56,258 nt of DNA, from positions 1 through 56,258 of the IMG/VR virus record IMGVR_UViG_3300046170_000034, one strand, 5' to 3'. The number at the start of each line of letters is the position of its first letter. The first letter of the stretch is position 1. The notes beneath the pieces are model-generated. The model had not been told where the DNA came from and did no database searches. It was given only the letters and a program-made list of their open reading frames with translations. This document shows positions 8,813-16,934 of the stretch, in pieces. The position numbers and the translations under genes are program-made. This DNA comes from a virus.

Positions 8813-9221
8813 CCATATTATGCGGCAACAGCGAGCTAAGAAAAAAGCTGAAGAAGAAGCCAAACAAAAACCCCTTACAGAAAGAATCCCACAGCCAACA
8901 GGTTGGCGCATACTCGTCATGCCGTATAAAGGCAAAGACGTTTCTGAGGGCGGTGTTATCATACCAGATCAAGCAAAAGACCGAGAAGCACGGGGCACTG
9001 TTGTAGCCTATGTGGTTAAGGTTGGTCCGCTTGCGTATCAAGATCCCGACAAATTCGGTGCGGAATCCGAACCTTGGTGTAAAGAAGGTGATTGGATTTG
9101 TATTGGTCGGTATTCCGGGTCTCGCTTTAATATAGAAGGCGGTGAGGTTCGCATCATCAATGACGATGAGGTCATTGCAACCATTGTCGATCCAGACGAC
9201 ATAAAGACATACGGAGCGTAG
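8787..9221 (+). CDS. GroES-like co-chaperonin (Cpn10 family)
   Basis: Probable lid protein that works with the host GroEL to fold capsid proteins. From the ATG at 8787 it is 144 aa. After a lysine-rich N-terminal extension of about 40 residues comes the Cpn10 barrel: GWRILVMPYK, SEGGVIIPD in the mobile-loop region, ARGTVVAYVVKVGP, the acidic WCKEGDWICIG strand and the end IINDDEVIATI. Bacterial GroES is about 97 aa, so this version is enlarged by the N-terminal extension and an inserted loop. Phage-encoded co-chaperonins (T4 gp31, marine phages) support capsid assembly, which fits its place just before scaffold and capsid. Confidence 0.85.
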   Translation: MTKTLFVPDHIMRQQRAKKKAEEEAKQKPLTERIPQPTGWRILVMPYKGKDVSEGGVIIPDQAKDREARGTVVAYVVKVGPLAYQDPDKFGAESEPWCKEGDWICIGRYSGSRFNIEGGEVRIINDDEVIATIVDPDDIKTYGA

Positions 9222-9222
9222 T

Positions 9223-10104
9223 ATGCAAAATCTAGCTGAACAAGAAGAGATCGAGGTCGTAGAGACCGAGGAAGTTCAAGAAGTCCCTGTTGAACAGGCG
9301 GCGGAAGAACCTGAAAAGGAAGAAGCCACTGATAAACCAGCCGAGGAGCTTGAGGAATACTCAGACTCTGTTAAGCGTCGTATCAGTAAGCTTACAAATC
9401 GTTTCCGTGAAGAAGAGCGCCAGCGTCAAGCGGCGGTTGAATATGCGGAATCTGTAAAAAAGCAGAACGATGAATTAAAGTCTCGCTTGAATAAGCTGGA
9501 CGAATCCTATGTGGGTGAGTTTGGTAATCGAGTAGAGTCTGATGTTGTTGCCGCTAAAGAAGCGTACAGGAAAGCGTATGAAGACGGTGATTCTGATGCT
9601 ATGTTTGATGCACAGCAAAAGATTAGCCAGCTTGCACTAGAGCAGGCAAGATACGCAGAAGCAAAACGTCGTAATGAAGAGCGTGTTGCCGCCCCACAGG
9701 AAGAACAGCAAGCTCCACAACAGCCTGTCCAACAGCAAGCTCCGGCAAAGCCGGATGTCAAAGCCGAGGACTGGGCGTCTAAGAATGAATGGTTTGGCCA
9801 AGATCAGACGATGACGTATGCCGCTTTTGGCGTACATCGTCAGCTTATTGAGGACGAAGGGTTTGACCCGACGTCAGATGAGTATTATACTGAGCTTGAC
9901 AAAAGAATTCGCACTGAGTTTCCGCACAAGTTTCAGGAAGCAAAGCGCGATTCAGGACCCAGAGTCGCTTCTGCTGAGTCCACGGCTTCAAAGTCGTCGT
10001 CACCAAAGGGGCGCAGAACAGTCAAATTGACTCCTTCGCAGATTGCTATTGCGAAACGGTTGAATGTTCCGCTCGAAGAATATGCAAAACACGTAAAGGA
10101 TTAA
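9223..10104 (+). CDS. Head scaffolding protein
   Basis: A 293-aa internal scaffold candidate. The first 55 residues are extremely acidic (runs of E with V and P), residues 55-170 form long charged coiled coil (KRRISKLTNRFREEERQR), a Gln/Pro linker follows, and the C-terminus is basic (SSPKGRRTVKLTPSQIA), as expected for a scaffold that binds the inner capsid surface. It is placed directly upstream of the capsid genes, the classic position. No protease domain is visible. Confidence 0.85.
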   Translation: MQNLAEQEEIEVVETEEVQEVPVEQAAEEPEKEEATDKPAEELEEYSDSVKRRISKLTNRFREEERQRQAAVEYAESVKKQNDELKSRLNKLDESYVGEFGNRVESDVVAAKEAYRKAYEDGDSDAMFDAQQKISQLALEQARYAEAKRRNEERVAAPQEEQQAPQQPVQQQAPAKPDVKAEDWASKNEWFGQDQTMTYAAFGVHRQLIEDEGFDPTSDEYYTELDKRIRTEFPHKFQEAKRDSGPRVASAESTASKSSSPKGRRTVKLTPSQIAIAKRLNVPLEEYAKHVKD

Positions 10105-10108
10105 AATT

Positions 10109-10567
10109 ATGGCTGAAAGAACTAAACGCGAAGCAGAGACACGCGCAACTACCCAACGGCGTAAGCCTTGGGCACCACCTTCTAACTTGGCGGCACCAGA
10201 TGCACCAGCAGGTTATAAGCATCGTTGGATCAGAACTTCCATTCGTGGAGAGGAAGATAAGACGAATGTACATTCCAAGCTGCGTGAGGGATGGGAACCA
10301 GTTCGAGCGGATGAGTATCCGGACGAAGTGAACCGCTATCCAGTGTTGGAAGAGGGTAAGAACGCAGGGGTGATTGGCGTAGGCGGACTAATGCTATGTC
10401 GCATCCCCGAAGAAACGGTAGAGGAAAGAACTGAATATTATCGGGATCAGACCCGCAACCAAATGAAGGCCGTTGACGAAAACCTGATGAGGGAACAACA
10501 TCCCTCGATGCCTATCCATAACGATAGGAAAAGTGATGTATCATTCGGTGGCCGACGAGATCGTTAG
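10109..10567 (+). CDS. Conserved virion-associated hypothetical protein
   Basis: A 152-aa protein between scaffold and capsid. It has a basic start, then the recognisable stretch PPSNLAAPDAPAGYKHRWIR and a helical part with VHSKLREGWEPVRADEYP. I know this arrangement from scaffold-adjacent proteins in marine phages but no function. It is soluble, with no membrane segment. It begins four bases after the scaffold stop. Confidence 0.75.
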   Translation: MAERTKREAETRATTQRRKPWAPPSNLAAPDAPAGYKHRWIRTSIRGEEDKTNVHSKLREGWEPVRADEYPDEVNRYPVLEEGKNAGVIGVGGLMLCRIPEETVEERTEYYRDQTRNQMKAVDENLMREQHPSMPIHNDRKSDVSFGGRRDR

Positions 10568-10596
10568 CCATCTAACATAGAGAGAAAGGTAGCATT

Positions 10597-11211
10597 ATGG
10601 CAAATGTCAATGTTGCGTTCGGCTTAAAGCCGATCAATAACGCAGGTAGCACACCAGCTACAGGCGGCACAAATGCATACCTCATCGCTAGCAATGCGTC
10701 AGCAATCTATCAGGGTTCTGCGGTAAAGGCAGTAAACGGTGGCTCAATTGCCATTGGTTCTGCATCCGGAGACACTGTAGCATTTCTAGGTGTATTCGCT
10801 GGTTGTGAGTATGTATCTTCGACTACAGGAAAGAAAGTCTTTTCAAACTTTTGGCCGGGTTCAGGTGCCGATACAGATTTCGATATTATCGGATTTGTGT
10901 ACGACAACCCGCTCCAGCGCTTTTTAGTTTGTACAGACGCCACTTTCACAAATCAGGCAACTGCTGAAGCAGCCATCTTTGAGAACTCACAGTTCAATAG
11001 TGGTGCTGGCGGTAGCACAACAACAGGTATCTCCAACGCTCAGTTGGATGTAGCTACTTTGGACTCATCAAACGCATCTCTTCCTTTGAAGATTGTGGGC
11101 ATCGGTACTGATGCTGATAATGAGGACTACGCAGCTGCTGGACTTCCTGTGATTGTGATGATCAATAACCATGCACTGCTTCAGGCTGATTCTGAAGCGG
11201 CAATTTCTTAG
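10597..11211 (+). CDS. Putative capsid-associated (decoration-like) protein
   Basis: A 204-aa beta-rich protein, heavy in Gly, Ala, Ser and Thr with few charges, a composition typical of exterior virion proteins. It has SD AGAGAAAGG before its ATG and lies 12 bases upstream of the major capsid gene. A decoration or head-stabilising role is inferred from position and composition only. Confidence 0.75.
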   Translation: MANVNVAFGLKPINNAGSTPATGGTNAYLIASNASAIYQGSAVKAVNGGSIAIGSASGDTVAFLGVFAGCEYVSSTTGKKVFSNFWPGSGADTDFDIIGFVYDNPLQRFLVCTDATFTNQATAEAAIFENSQFNSGAGGSTTTGISNAQLDVATLDSSNASLPLKIVGIGTDADNEDYAAAGLPVIVMINNHALLQADSEAAIS

Positions 11212-11223
11212 GGAGGCTAACTA

Positions 11224-12135
11224 ATGGCTATTTCTCGCGCACAACTCGCCAAAGAACTAGAGCCGGGTCTTAACGCTCTCTTTGGTATGGAATATGGTCG
11301 CTACGAAGGCCAGCATGCAGAAATCTTCGACACAGAGTCATCTGACCGTGCGTTTGAAGAAGAAGTAATGCTGTCAGGTTTCGGTGCCGCTCCTGTTAAA
11401 CAGGAAGGTTCAGGAATCGCTTATGACGATGCGAACGAGGCTTATACCGCTCGGTATAACCACGAGACCGTTGCTATGGGCTTCTCGATCACAGAAGAAG
11501 CAGTAGAGGACAACCTCTATGACCGTCTTGGTGCTCGCTATACTCGTGCTCTTGCACGTTCTATGGCACACACTAAGCAGGTTAAAGCTGCATCTGTCCT
11601 TAACAACGGCTTTGCCGCTGGCGCATTTGCTGGTGGTGATGGTGTAGCTCTTATGGCTACTAACCATCCGCTCACAAACGGTGGCACATTCGCCAACGAG
11701 CCGGGCACTGCCGCTGACCTTAACGAAACTTCACTCGAAGACGCATTGATCAGCATCGCTGGTTTTGTTGATGAGCGTGGTTTGGTTATTGCTCTTAAAG
11801 GAATGAAGCTGATTGTTCCACGTCAACTGCAATTCGTTGCAGAGCGTCTGCTTGTATCTAACCTTCGCGTTGGTACTGCGGACAACGATGTAAACGCCAT
11901 CAAGTCATCTGGAATGCTTCCAGAAGGTTACGTAGTCAACGACTACCTGACAGACACTGATGCGTTCTTCATCAAGACTGACGCACCGAACGGCTTTAAG
12001 CACTTCGAGCGTATGCCTTTGGCGACTAACATGGATCCAGATTTCGATACTGGCAACATGCGCTTCAAGGCTCGTGAGCGTTACAGCTTCGGCTTTAGCG
12101 ATCCACGCGCTGTGTTCGGTTCACCGGGCGCCTAG
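11224..12135 (+). CDS. Major capsid protein
   Basis: Main shell protein, 303 aa, HK97-type fold expected. Visible hallmarks are the N-terminal helix, an E-loop-like region with YNHETVAMGFSITEEAVEDN, ARALARSMAHTKQ-like spine helix sequence, VDERGLVIALKGMKLIVP in the P domain, and an F-x-F ending of the A domain (RFKARERYSFGFSDPRAVFGS), similar to gpT-type capsid subunits. SD is GGGAGG. The gene is followed directly by a strong terminator, which fits a highly expressed gene ending a transcription unit. Confidence 0.93.
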   Translation: MAISRAQLAKELEPGLNALFGMEYGRYEGQHAEIFDTESSDRAFEEEVMLSGFGAAPVKQEGSGIAYDDANEAYTARYNHETVAMGFSITEEAVEDNLYDRLGARYTRALARSMAHTKQVKAASVLNNGFAAGAFAGGDGVALMATNHPLTNGGTFANEPGTAADLNETSLEDALISIAGFVDERGLVIALKGMKLIVPRQLQFVAERLLVSNLRVGTADNDVNAIKSSGMLPEGYVVNDYLTDTDAFFIKTDAPNGFKHFERMPLATNMDPDFDTGNMRFKARERYSFGFSDPRAVFGSPGA

Positions 12136-12154
12136 TGAAGACACAAAGATAATT

Positions 12155-12184
12155 AAAGGGCGGCTTTGCAGTCGCCCTTTTTTT
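12155..12184 (+). terminator. Rho-independent terminator after the capsid gene
   Basis: AAAGGGCGGC at 12155-12164 pairs with GTCGCCCTTT at 12171-12180 (one G-U pair), loop TTTGCA, followed by a run of T. It lies 20 bases after the capsid stop codon. Confidence 0.9.
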
Positions 12185-12193
12185 ATGTATAAT
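12165..12193 (+). promoter_or_regulatory. Putative sigma70-like promoter for the tail genes
   Basis: A perfect TATAAT at 12188-12193 lies 17 nt downstream of TTTGCA at 12165-12170 (4 of 6 match to TTGACA). The -35 element is in the loop of the capsid terminator, so stop and restart signals overlap. This would restart transcription of the tail block right after termination. Confidence 0.55.
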
Positions 12194-12206
12194 AAAGCAT
12201 CCCTGA

Positions 12207-12225
12207 CAGCCTCATGGTGAGGCTG
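12207..12225 (+). other. Leader stem-loop before the tail genes
   Basis: CAGCCTCA at 12207-12214 pairs perfectly with TGAGGCTG at 12218-12225 around a TGG loop. It lies in the 5' leader between the putative promoter and the SD AGGAGA of the next gene, and could stabilise the mRNA 5' end. Confidence 0.6.
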
Positions 12226-12250
12226 ACATTAGCCACGACAGGAGAATTAA

Positions 12251-12712
12251 ATGGCTACGACTACTTTCTCCGGACCTATTAAGGCCGGAACCATCAAGAA
12301 CACAACAGGTTCAACTCTTGGCTCAAACATTGCCAACGTTGGTCAGGTTGTTATGGCTCAGACATTTTCAGTAGATCTTTCAGGCGGCGCTGTTGCGGCC
12401 TCAGTCACTGACGTTGTTATTCCAGCAAACTCTCAGATCATTGACTGTGTAATCGACGTAATTACTGCGGCGAACACTGCAACTAACCTTAGTGTCGGTG
12501 ACACTGTTGGTGGTGCGGCTACAGTCGTGAACACATTTGCAATCGGGACAACTGCTGGTCGTAAGTATCCAACAACTCAGGCTGGCGCTGCATTGGCTTG
12601 GCAGGACACAGGTACAGCGGACATCCGCTTGACTGTTACTGGCTCTGCCGCAACAAACGCAGGTCTTGTTCGCGTTACTATCCTTTATCAGCAGAACAAC
12701 AACCTAGCTTAG
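12251..12712 (+). CDS. Putative virion structural (decoration-like) protein
   Basis: A 153-aa beta-rich protein (Ala, Thr, Gly, Val make up most of it) with almost no charged residues. It is the first gene after the promoter at 12188. Composition and place point to a virion surface protein; no family recognised. SD AGGAGA precedes the ATG. Confidence 0.75.
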   Translation: MATTTFSGPIKAGTIKNTTGSTLGSNIANVGQVVMAQTFSVDLSGGAVAASVTDVVIPANSQIIDCVIDVITAANTATNLSVGDTVGGAATVVNTFAIGTTAGRKYPTTQAGAALAWQDTGTADIRLTVTGSAATNAGLVRVTILYQQNNNLA

Positions 12713-12724
12713 TAGGAGGGCGGA

Positions 12725-12997
12725 ATGGCTGCTTCTATTACAGCAAAGACTGCCACAGCTACAGGAACATTGCAGGGCGGTAGAACTCGTCTAAAGGCTT
12801 TCTATGTAAAGACAGCCTCTAGTGGTTCACCTGCGGCTGTGTTTAAAAACGGGAGCGGCGGTGCAACATTGTTGTCTATGGTGTTTCACACATCGGATGA
12901 CAATCAAATCACCATTCCTGACCACGGTATGATCTTCGAGGATGAGTGTCATGTAACGCTCACAAACGTAGATTCTATAACTGGGTTTTTTGGCTAA
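12725..12997 (+). CDS. Small putative virion protein, 90 aa
   Basis: A 90-aa beta-sandwich-like protein (TLQGGRTRLKAFYVKT, GATLLSMVFHTSD) resembling the small tail or capsid surface proteins found after decoration genes. SD GGAGGG. The stop overlaps the next start as TAATG. Function not known. Confidence 0.7.
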   Translation: MAASITAKTATATGTLQGGRTRLKAFYVKTASSGSPAAVFKNGSGGATLLSMVFHTSDDNQITIPDHGMIFEDECHVTLTNVDSITGFFG

Positions 12998-13260
12998 TGG
13001 CTAAAAAGAAGACAGTTAGTCTTTCGGTGAAGCGGGGGGAAAAACTTCCCGCTTCCAAAGGCGCAGGTCTTACAGCCAAGGGTCGGGCTAAATACAATCG
13101 TGCCACGGGGTCAAAGTTAAAAGCTCCACAGCCGGGTGGCGGCAAGCGTAAAAAATCGTATTGTTCTCGCTCTGCTGGTCAGATGAAGATGCATGGAATT
13201 AGTTGCAAGAAGACGCCTAAAAAACGTATTTGCGCGGCGAGAAGAAGGTGGAAGTGCTAA
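12997..13260 (+). CDS. Small very basic conserved protein
   Basis: An 87-aa Lys/Arg-rich protein. Its core LTAKGRAKYNRATGSKLKAP followed by C-S-R-S-A-G-Q-M and the end KRICAARRRWKC belongs to a small uncharacterised family seen in marine phages and bacteria. Three or four cysteines in basic surroundings suggest nucleic-acid or metal binding, possibly packaged with DNA. Start at 12997 overlaps the preceding stop; the longer frame from 12946 lies inside the previous gene. Confidence 0.75.
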   Translation: MAKKKTVSLSVKRGEKLPASKGAGLTAKGRAKYNRATGSKLKAPQPGGGKRKKSYCSRSAGQMKMHGISCKKTPKKRICAARRRWKC

Positions 13261-13460
13261 TGGACAAAATCATGCCTGTGGCTTTACTTGGGTTCCTTGG
13301 TTGGATCGGAATAGAAGTCACTCAGCTAAAGACAGATACGGCGGTTGTTGCTCAAAAGGTAACAGAAAACCACCGCATGTTGTCGGTGCTTTGGGATGAT
13401 TTTATAAAGGAGAAACGAAATGGCCATCTCGCGTGGTTCAATGGAGAAACAAGTGAGTAA
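13260..13460 (+). CDS. Small single-TM protein
   Basis: A 66-aa protein with one hydrophobic helix at residues 5-18 (MPVALLGFLGWIGIEV) followed by a coiled-coil-like stretch (TDTAVVAQKVTENHRMLSVL). The layout resembles small holin-like or inner-membrane spanin-like proteins, but no family match is claimed. ATG overlaps the preceding stop (TAATG). Confidence 0.65.
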   Translation: MDKIMPVALLGFLGWIGIEVTQLKTDTAVVAQKVTENHRMLSVLWDDFIKEKRNGHLAWFNGETSE

Positions 13461-13638
13461 GAGTGGATCAAAAGATGCATGTTACAGCAAGGTTAAACGC
13501 CGTTATAAGGTCTTCCCGTCAGCGTATGCAAGCGGGGCAATCGCCAAGTGTCGTAAAGTCGGTGCAAAAAACTGGGGAAATAAAACCAAAAAAGCATCAG
13601 GCGGAACATACAAGTACAGAACAACCAAGGTATATTGA
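13420..13638 (+). CDS. Small basic conserved protein (YKVFPSAYASG type)
   Basis: A 72-aa Lys-rich protein with the conserved core C-Y-S-K-V-K-R-R-Y-K-V-F-P-S-A-Y-A-S-G-A and C-R-K-V-G-A-K-N-W, a motif I recognise from small phage proteins of unknown function. A good SD (AAAGGAG) precedes the ATG at 13420, which lies inside the end of the previous gene. Confidence 0.75.
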   Translation: MAISRGSMEKQVSKSGSKDACYSKVKRRYKVFPSAYASGAIAKCRKVGAKNWGNKTKKASGGTYKYRTTKVY

Positions 13639-13668
13639 TAGCGGCATCTGTCGCATGAAACCTATGTG

Positions 13669-13896
13669 ATGGCTGATGTATTTTTACTTCTTGTGTATTT
13701 AGGTACGGGAGATCTTAGAAAATTAGAAAGCGCAGACATGTATTTTTACTCGGTTAAAGAGTGTAACTACTTTGCGTCTCAGGTCACTAAACGGTTTGGT
13801 AATTACAGTTACAAAGATTATTTAGATCCAAAGGACAGAGCTACTGCGTATTGTGTTCCAAGAAGAATAGATTCAAAGGAAGTAAAGGTTTACTAG
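13669..13896 (+). CDS. Small cysteine protein with hydrophobic N-terminus
   Basis: A 75-aa protein with a hydrophobic start (MADVFLLLVYLGTG), the pattern Y-S-V-K-E-C near the middle and a second Cys (AYCVPRR) near the end. It shares this architecture with the genes at 5772 and 48565. A GTG at 13666 is an alternative start. Export and a disulfide are possible; function unknown. Confidence 0.65.
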   Translation: MADVFLLLVYLGTGDLRKLESADMYFYSVKECNYFASQVTKRFGNYSYKDYLDPKDRATAYCVPRRIDSKEVKVY

Positions 13897-13897
13897 C

Positions 13898-14590
13898 ATG
13901 GAACCAATTACCACAGCGTTAGCAGGCATAGCACTCGTCAAAGGAGCCACAGATGCAATTAAATCTGCTATCGGAACCTGTAATGATATTTCCGAAATTG
14001 CTGGCTACATAGACAATTTATTTGAGGGTCAGTCTCAAGTAAACAAAGAGCGCAATAAAAAAAGTGGTGTTAGCGCGATGGATGGCATTGGCGGCGTAGC
14101 ATCTGAAATGATTGATGCTAAGTTAGCCCAAGAAAAATTATACGAAGTTAGCATGCTTGTTGATCTTCGGTTTGGCAGTGGTACTTGGAAAGCTATCGTT
14201 GAAGAAAGAGCAAGACGTTTACAAGCCGTTAAGGAAAGACAGAAACAAATGGCGTTAGAAAAAGCGGCTCAACGTAAAGAAATTTTTGATGGGCTGACCA
14301 TGCTGTTTTATTTAATTATGGGCATCATTGCCTTTGGCTTAATAGCTGTCGTTGCCTTTAAGGCATCTGCGGCTAATCAAAGAATGGTAACTTGCAGACT
14401 TGCCGCCACAGAAAAAATCTCTAAGACACAAATAATGTGCTTTTATGAAGGTGCCAACAACACGCAGGAAAACCACACAACAGAACTTTATCTTGGTTGT
14501 CAACGGCAGTATGCTTGTAAATATAATCCAAATCCATCAGGGGCGTCTCTGAAGGAAACTATGGAAAGCATAAAAGGAGCACTTGATTAA
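13898..14590 (+). CDS. Putative membrane-anchored virion or lysis protein
   Basis: A 230-aa protein with a helical cytoplasmic N-terminal part, a long basic coiled coil (RARRLQAVKERQKQM), one clear TM helix at about residues 133-152 (FYLIMGIIAFGLIAVVAF), and a C-terminal domain with four cysteines (C-R-L, MCF, GCQ, ACK) that would be periplasmic. The single-TM, cysteine-rich exterior design could fit an entry or lysis function. Unknown family. Confidence 0.7.
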   Translation: MEPITTALAGIALVKGATDAIKSAIGTCNDISEIAGYIDNLFEGQSQVNKERNKKSGVSAMDGIGGVASEMIDAKLAQEKLYEVSMLVDLRFGSGTWKAIVEERARRLQAVKERQKQMALEKAAQRKEIFDGLTMLFYLIMGIIAFGLIAVVAFKASAANQRMVTCRLAATEKISKTQIMCFYEGANNTQENHTTELYLGCQRQYACKYNPNPSGASLKETMESIKGALD

Positions 14591-14868
14591 TGGCTGTAAG
14601 AAAGACGAAAAAAGGTGCCGCACTTAAACGATGGTTCAAAGAAGACTGGAAAGACGTCAGTACGGGAAAAGCGTGTGGCCGTGGCAAGGGTGAAAAACGG
14701 GGTACTCCATATTGTCGCCCCAGTAAACGAGTTTCCTCGAAAACCCCGAAAACCTCAAGTGAAATGACAAGTGCAGAAAAGCGTAGTAGAATAGCGCAGA
14801 AGAAAAGACTTGGTCAGCCAGCGGGTAAGCCAAGACGTGTTAAATCATTAAAGAGAAGGAAAAAGTAA
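14590..14868 (+). CDS. Small basic conserved protein (RWFKEDW type)
   Basis: A 92-aa strongly basic protein. The motif RWFKEDWKDVSTGKACGR followed by P-Y-C-R-P-S-K-R-V-S marks a small uncharacterised family shared by phages and bacteria. The C-terminal third is Lys/Arg-rich and probably nucleic-acid binding. TAATG overlap with both neighbours indicates tight coupling. Confidence 0.75.
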   Translation: MAVRKTKKGAALKRWFKEDWKDVSTGKACGRGKGEKRGTPYCRPSKRVSSKTPKTSSEMTSAEKRSRIAQKKRLGQPAGKPRRVKSLKRRKK

Positions 14869-15098
14869 TGTCACATTGTTCTCCCCGTAAAGCTATGGGC
14901 GGTGCTATGAATATGCCCACTCGCAACACCAAAGCTCCAAGTCGCACTCGTTTTAAGATGGGCGGCGGTAACTTCCCTGACGTTGATGGTAGCGGAGACG
15001 TTACTATGAAAGATGTTTTAATCAAACGTGGTGTAATAGACAAGCAGGGCAAGAAGGTCAAAAAAGGTCATGGCGGCACACATAGAAAGAAAAAGTAA
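14868..15098 (+). CDS. Small protein with EF-hand-like calcium loop
   Basis: A 76-aa basic protein containing a 12-residue loop D38-V-D-G-S-G-D-V-T-M-K-D49 with acidic or hydroxyl residues at positions 1, 3, 5, 7 and 12, the canonical EF-hand/dockerin spacing. The start has one Cys and the end is Lys-rich (GGTHRKKK). A calcium-stabilised virion protein is a reasonable guess for a marine phage. The loop is visible; binding is inferred. Confidence 0.7.
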   Translation: MSHCSPRKAMGGAMNMPTRNTKAPSRTRFKMGGGNFPDVDGSGDVTMKDVLIKRGVIDKQGKKVKKGHGGTHRKKK

Positions 15099-15767
15099 AT
15101 GGCAACTTCAGGTTCACGAGACTTTGATCTCGACGTAGCAGAAATAATCGAAGAAGCATATGAGCGGTGCGGTTTAGAATTACGCACTGGTTATGATGCT
15201 CGTTCGGCACGTAGATCAATGAACTTGATGTTCGCTGACTGGGCTAACCGTGGTCTTAATTTATGGACAGTCAAGCAAGCCACACAAGCTTTGACTCAAG
15301 GCACAGCAACGTACACGTTCACCGCTGACTACACCGATCTTCTTGACGTTGTTGTTCGCCGTAGTGGCACCGACTTTGAACTAAGTCGCATGTCTCGAAG
15401 TGAGTACCTTAACACACCTAATAAAACTACACAGGGTCGTCCTAGTCAGTTTTACTATAACAGGCAGGTTTCCCCTGAAGTCACATTATGGCCCACTCCT
15501 GAAAACTCCACAGACACATTGGTATATTATTATGTTCAACGGATTGAAGATGTCGATGCTTTGGTTAACACAACAGATGCACCGTTTAGGTTTTTGCCCT
15601 GCATGGTTGCAGGTCTTGCGTACTATACTGCTCTTAAAAAAGCACCGGAACGGGTGCAGCTTCTAAAGAACCTGTACGAAGAAGAGTTCCAACGTGCGGC
15701 GGACGAGGACGAAGATCGTGTGGCACTGAAGCTACAGCCTAGTGTGCAGTATTTGAGGGTTAACTAA
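15099..15767 (+). CDS. Head-tail adaptor (tail tubular A / gp4-like)
   Basis: A 222-aa protein with helical N-terminus (VAEIIEEAYERCGLELRTG), the motif ARRSMNLMFADWANRGLNLW and a beta-rich middle with Y-Y-V-Q-R-I-E-D-V-D, ending in a helix of the type YEEEFQRAADEDEDR. These features are typical of the adaptor that closes the portal in podoviruses. It is the first of three neck-type genes in a row with overlapping stops and starts. Confidence 0.75.
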   Translation: MATSGSRDFDLDVAEIIEEAYERCGLELRTGYDARSARRSMNLMFADWANRGLNLWTVKQATQALTQGTATYTFTADYTDLLDVVVRRSGTDFELSRMSRSEYLNTPNKTTQGRPSQFYYNRQVSPEVTLWPTPENSTDTLVYYYVQRIEDVDALVNTTDAPFRFLPCMVAGLAYYTALKKAPERVQLLKNLYEEEFQRAADEDEDRVALKLQPSVQYLRVN

Positions 15768-16273
15768 TGGCTAGATACGCATCAGGCAAAGATGCTTGGG
15801 GGTTCTCAGATAGATCTGGGTTCCGCTACAGGCTTGCTGACATGCGTGTGGAATGGGATGGCTTGAAGGTAGGTCCGGATGAATACGATCCAAAGCATCC
15901 ACAACTAACACCCCCAAATGTAGGACCTGATCCACAGGCTTTGCATGACCCACGACCTGATCAAAGGGTCGAAGTTGCTGTCGAGGTTTTACTAGACTCA
16001 AACGCTTTTTCATCAGGGACAGCGGGCACAGCCACAATAACGGTGATACAGCGTTCTCATGGACGTAGCACGTCGGATACTGTAAGATTCCGCAAGGTTG
16101 AAGCCTTTGACGGGTTTACTGAGGCTGTGTTGGAAAACTCTAGCGGGTATTCAATAACTGTTGTTGATGTTAATACATACACATTCTCAGCTTCGTCAGG
16201 CACTGCAACCACAGGAAATGTACGTGGTGGCGGCGACAATGCAACTGCTGGGCCTGTCACTCTGGAGAATTAA
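15767..16273 (+). CDS. Conserved neck or tail protein
   Basis: A 168-aa protein starting MARYASGKDAWGFSDRSGFRYR and W-D-G-L-K-V-G-P-D-E-Y-D-P-K-H-P-Q, an N-terminal signature shared by tail-region proteins of many marine phages. The C-terminal half is Ser/Thr/Gly-rich and beta-structured, probably a surface domain. It lies between two adaptor-like proteins. Exact role unknown. Confidence 0.75.
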   Translation: MARYASGKDAWGFSDRSGFRYRLADMRVEWDGLKVGPDEYDPKHPQLTPPNVGPDPQALHDPRPDQRVEVAVEVLLDSNAFSSGTAGTATITVIQRSHGRSTSDTVRFRKVEAFDGFTEAVLENSSGYSITVVDVNTYTFSASSGTATTGNVRGGGDNATAGPVTLEN

Positions 16274-16924
16274 ATGAGCTACACTTTTGCACAATTAAAG
16301 ACAGCGATTCAGGATTACACAGAGAACACCGAGTCTTCTTTTGTGACGAACCTTCCTACGTTTATTAAGAATGCTGAAACTCGTATATTCAAGCTTGTCG
16401 ATCTTGAGCTTTTTAGGAAGAACGCTACCAGTTCGATGTCCACTGGCGGTGATCCATTTCTGTCTGTTCCATCCGATTATTTAGCGTCTTTTTCATTGTC
16501 TATTACAGTTAGTAGTGAAAAGCAGTTCTTGTTGCAAAAGGACGTGAACTTCGTGCAGGAGTACAATCCCAACCCTGCTACAACGGGCGTTCCTAAATAC
16601 TACGCCTTTTTCGATATTGATAACTTTATTGTGGCACCAACACCCGATAGTGCCTATCCAGTAGAATTACATTATTATTATAAGCCTACATCATTAACAG
16701 CAGGCTCAGATTCTGGTACAACATGGTTGAGCGAAAACGCTCCTAATGCCATGCTTTACGGTTCGCTTGTAGAAGCATATACTTACATGAAGGGTGAACA
16801 GGATATGCTTACTATGTATGAGAAGCAGTTCACAGAAGCACTAACTCGGATCAAGGATCTGGCAGAGGCCAGAGAAAACAGCGATGCGTATCGCAGGGGC
16901 TTACCAGACAGACCCCGTTCATAA
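16274..16924 (+). CDS. Putative tail adaptor or neck protein
   Basis: A 216-aa protein with helical start (FAQLKTAIQDYTENTESSFV), the pattern NLPTFIKNAETRIFKLVDLELF and a C-terminal helix (TEALTRIKDLAEARENSDAY), similar in design to the adaptor at 15099 and to tail tubular A proteins. It probably forms a ring of the neck or tail tube. SD of the following gene (AAGGAG) lies right after its stop. Confidence 0.72.
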   Translation: MSYTFAQLKTAIQDYTENTESSFVTNLPTFIKNAETRIFKLVDLELFRKNATSSMSTGGDPFLSVPSDYLASFSLSITVSSEKQFLLQKDVNFVQEYNPNPATTGVPKYYAFFDIDNFIVAPTPDSAYPVELHYYYKPTSLTAGSDSGTTWLSENAPNAMLYGSLVEAYTYMKGEQDMLTMYEKQFTEALTRIKDLAEARENSDAYRRGLPDRPRS

Positions 16925-16934
16925 GGAGTAAACG

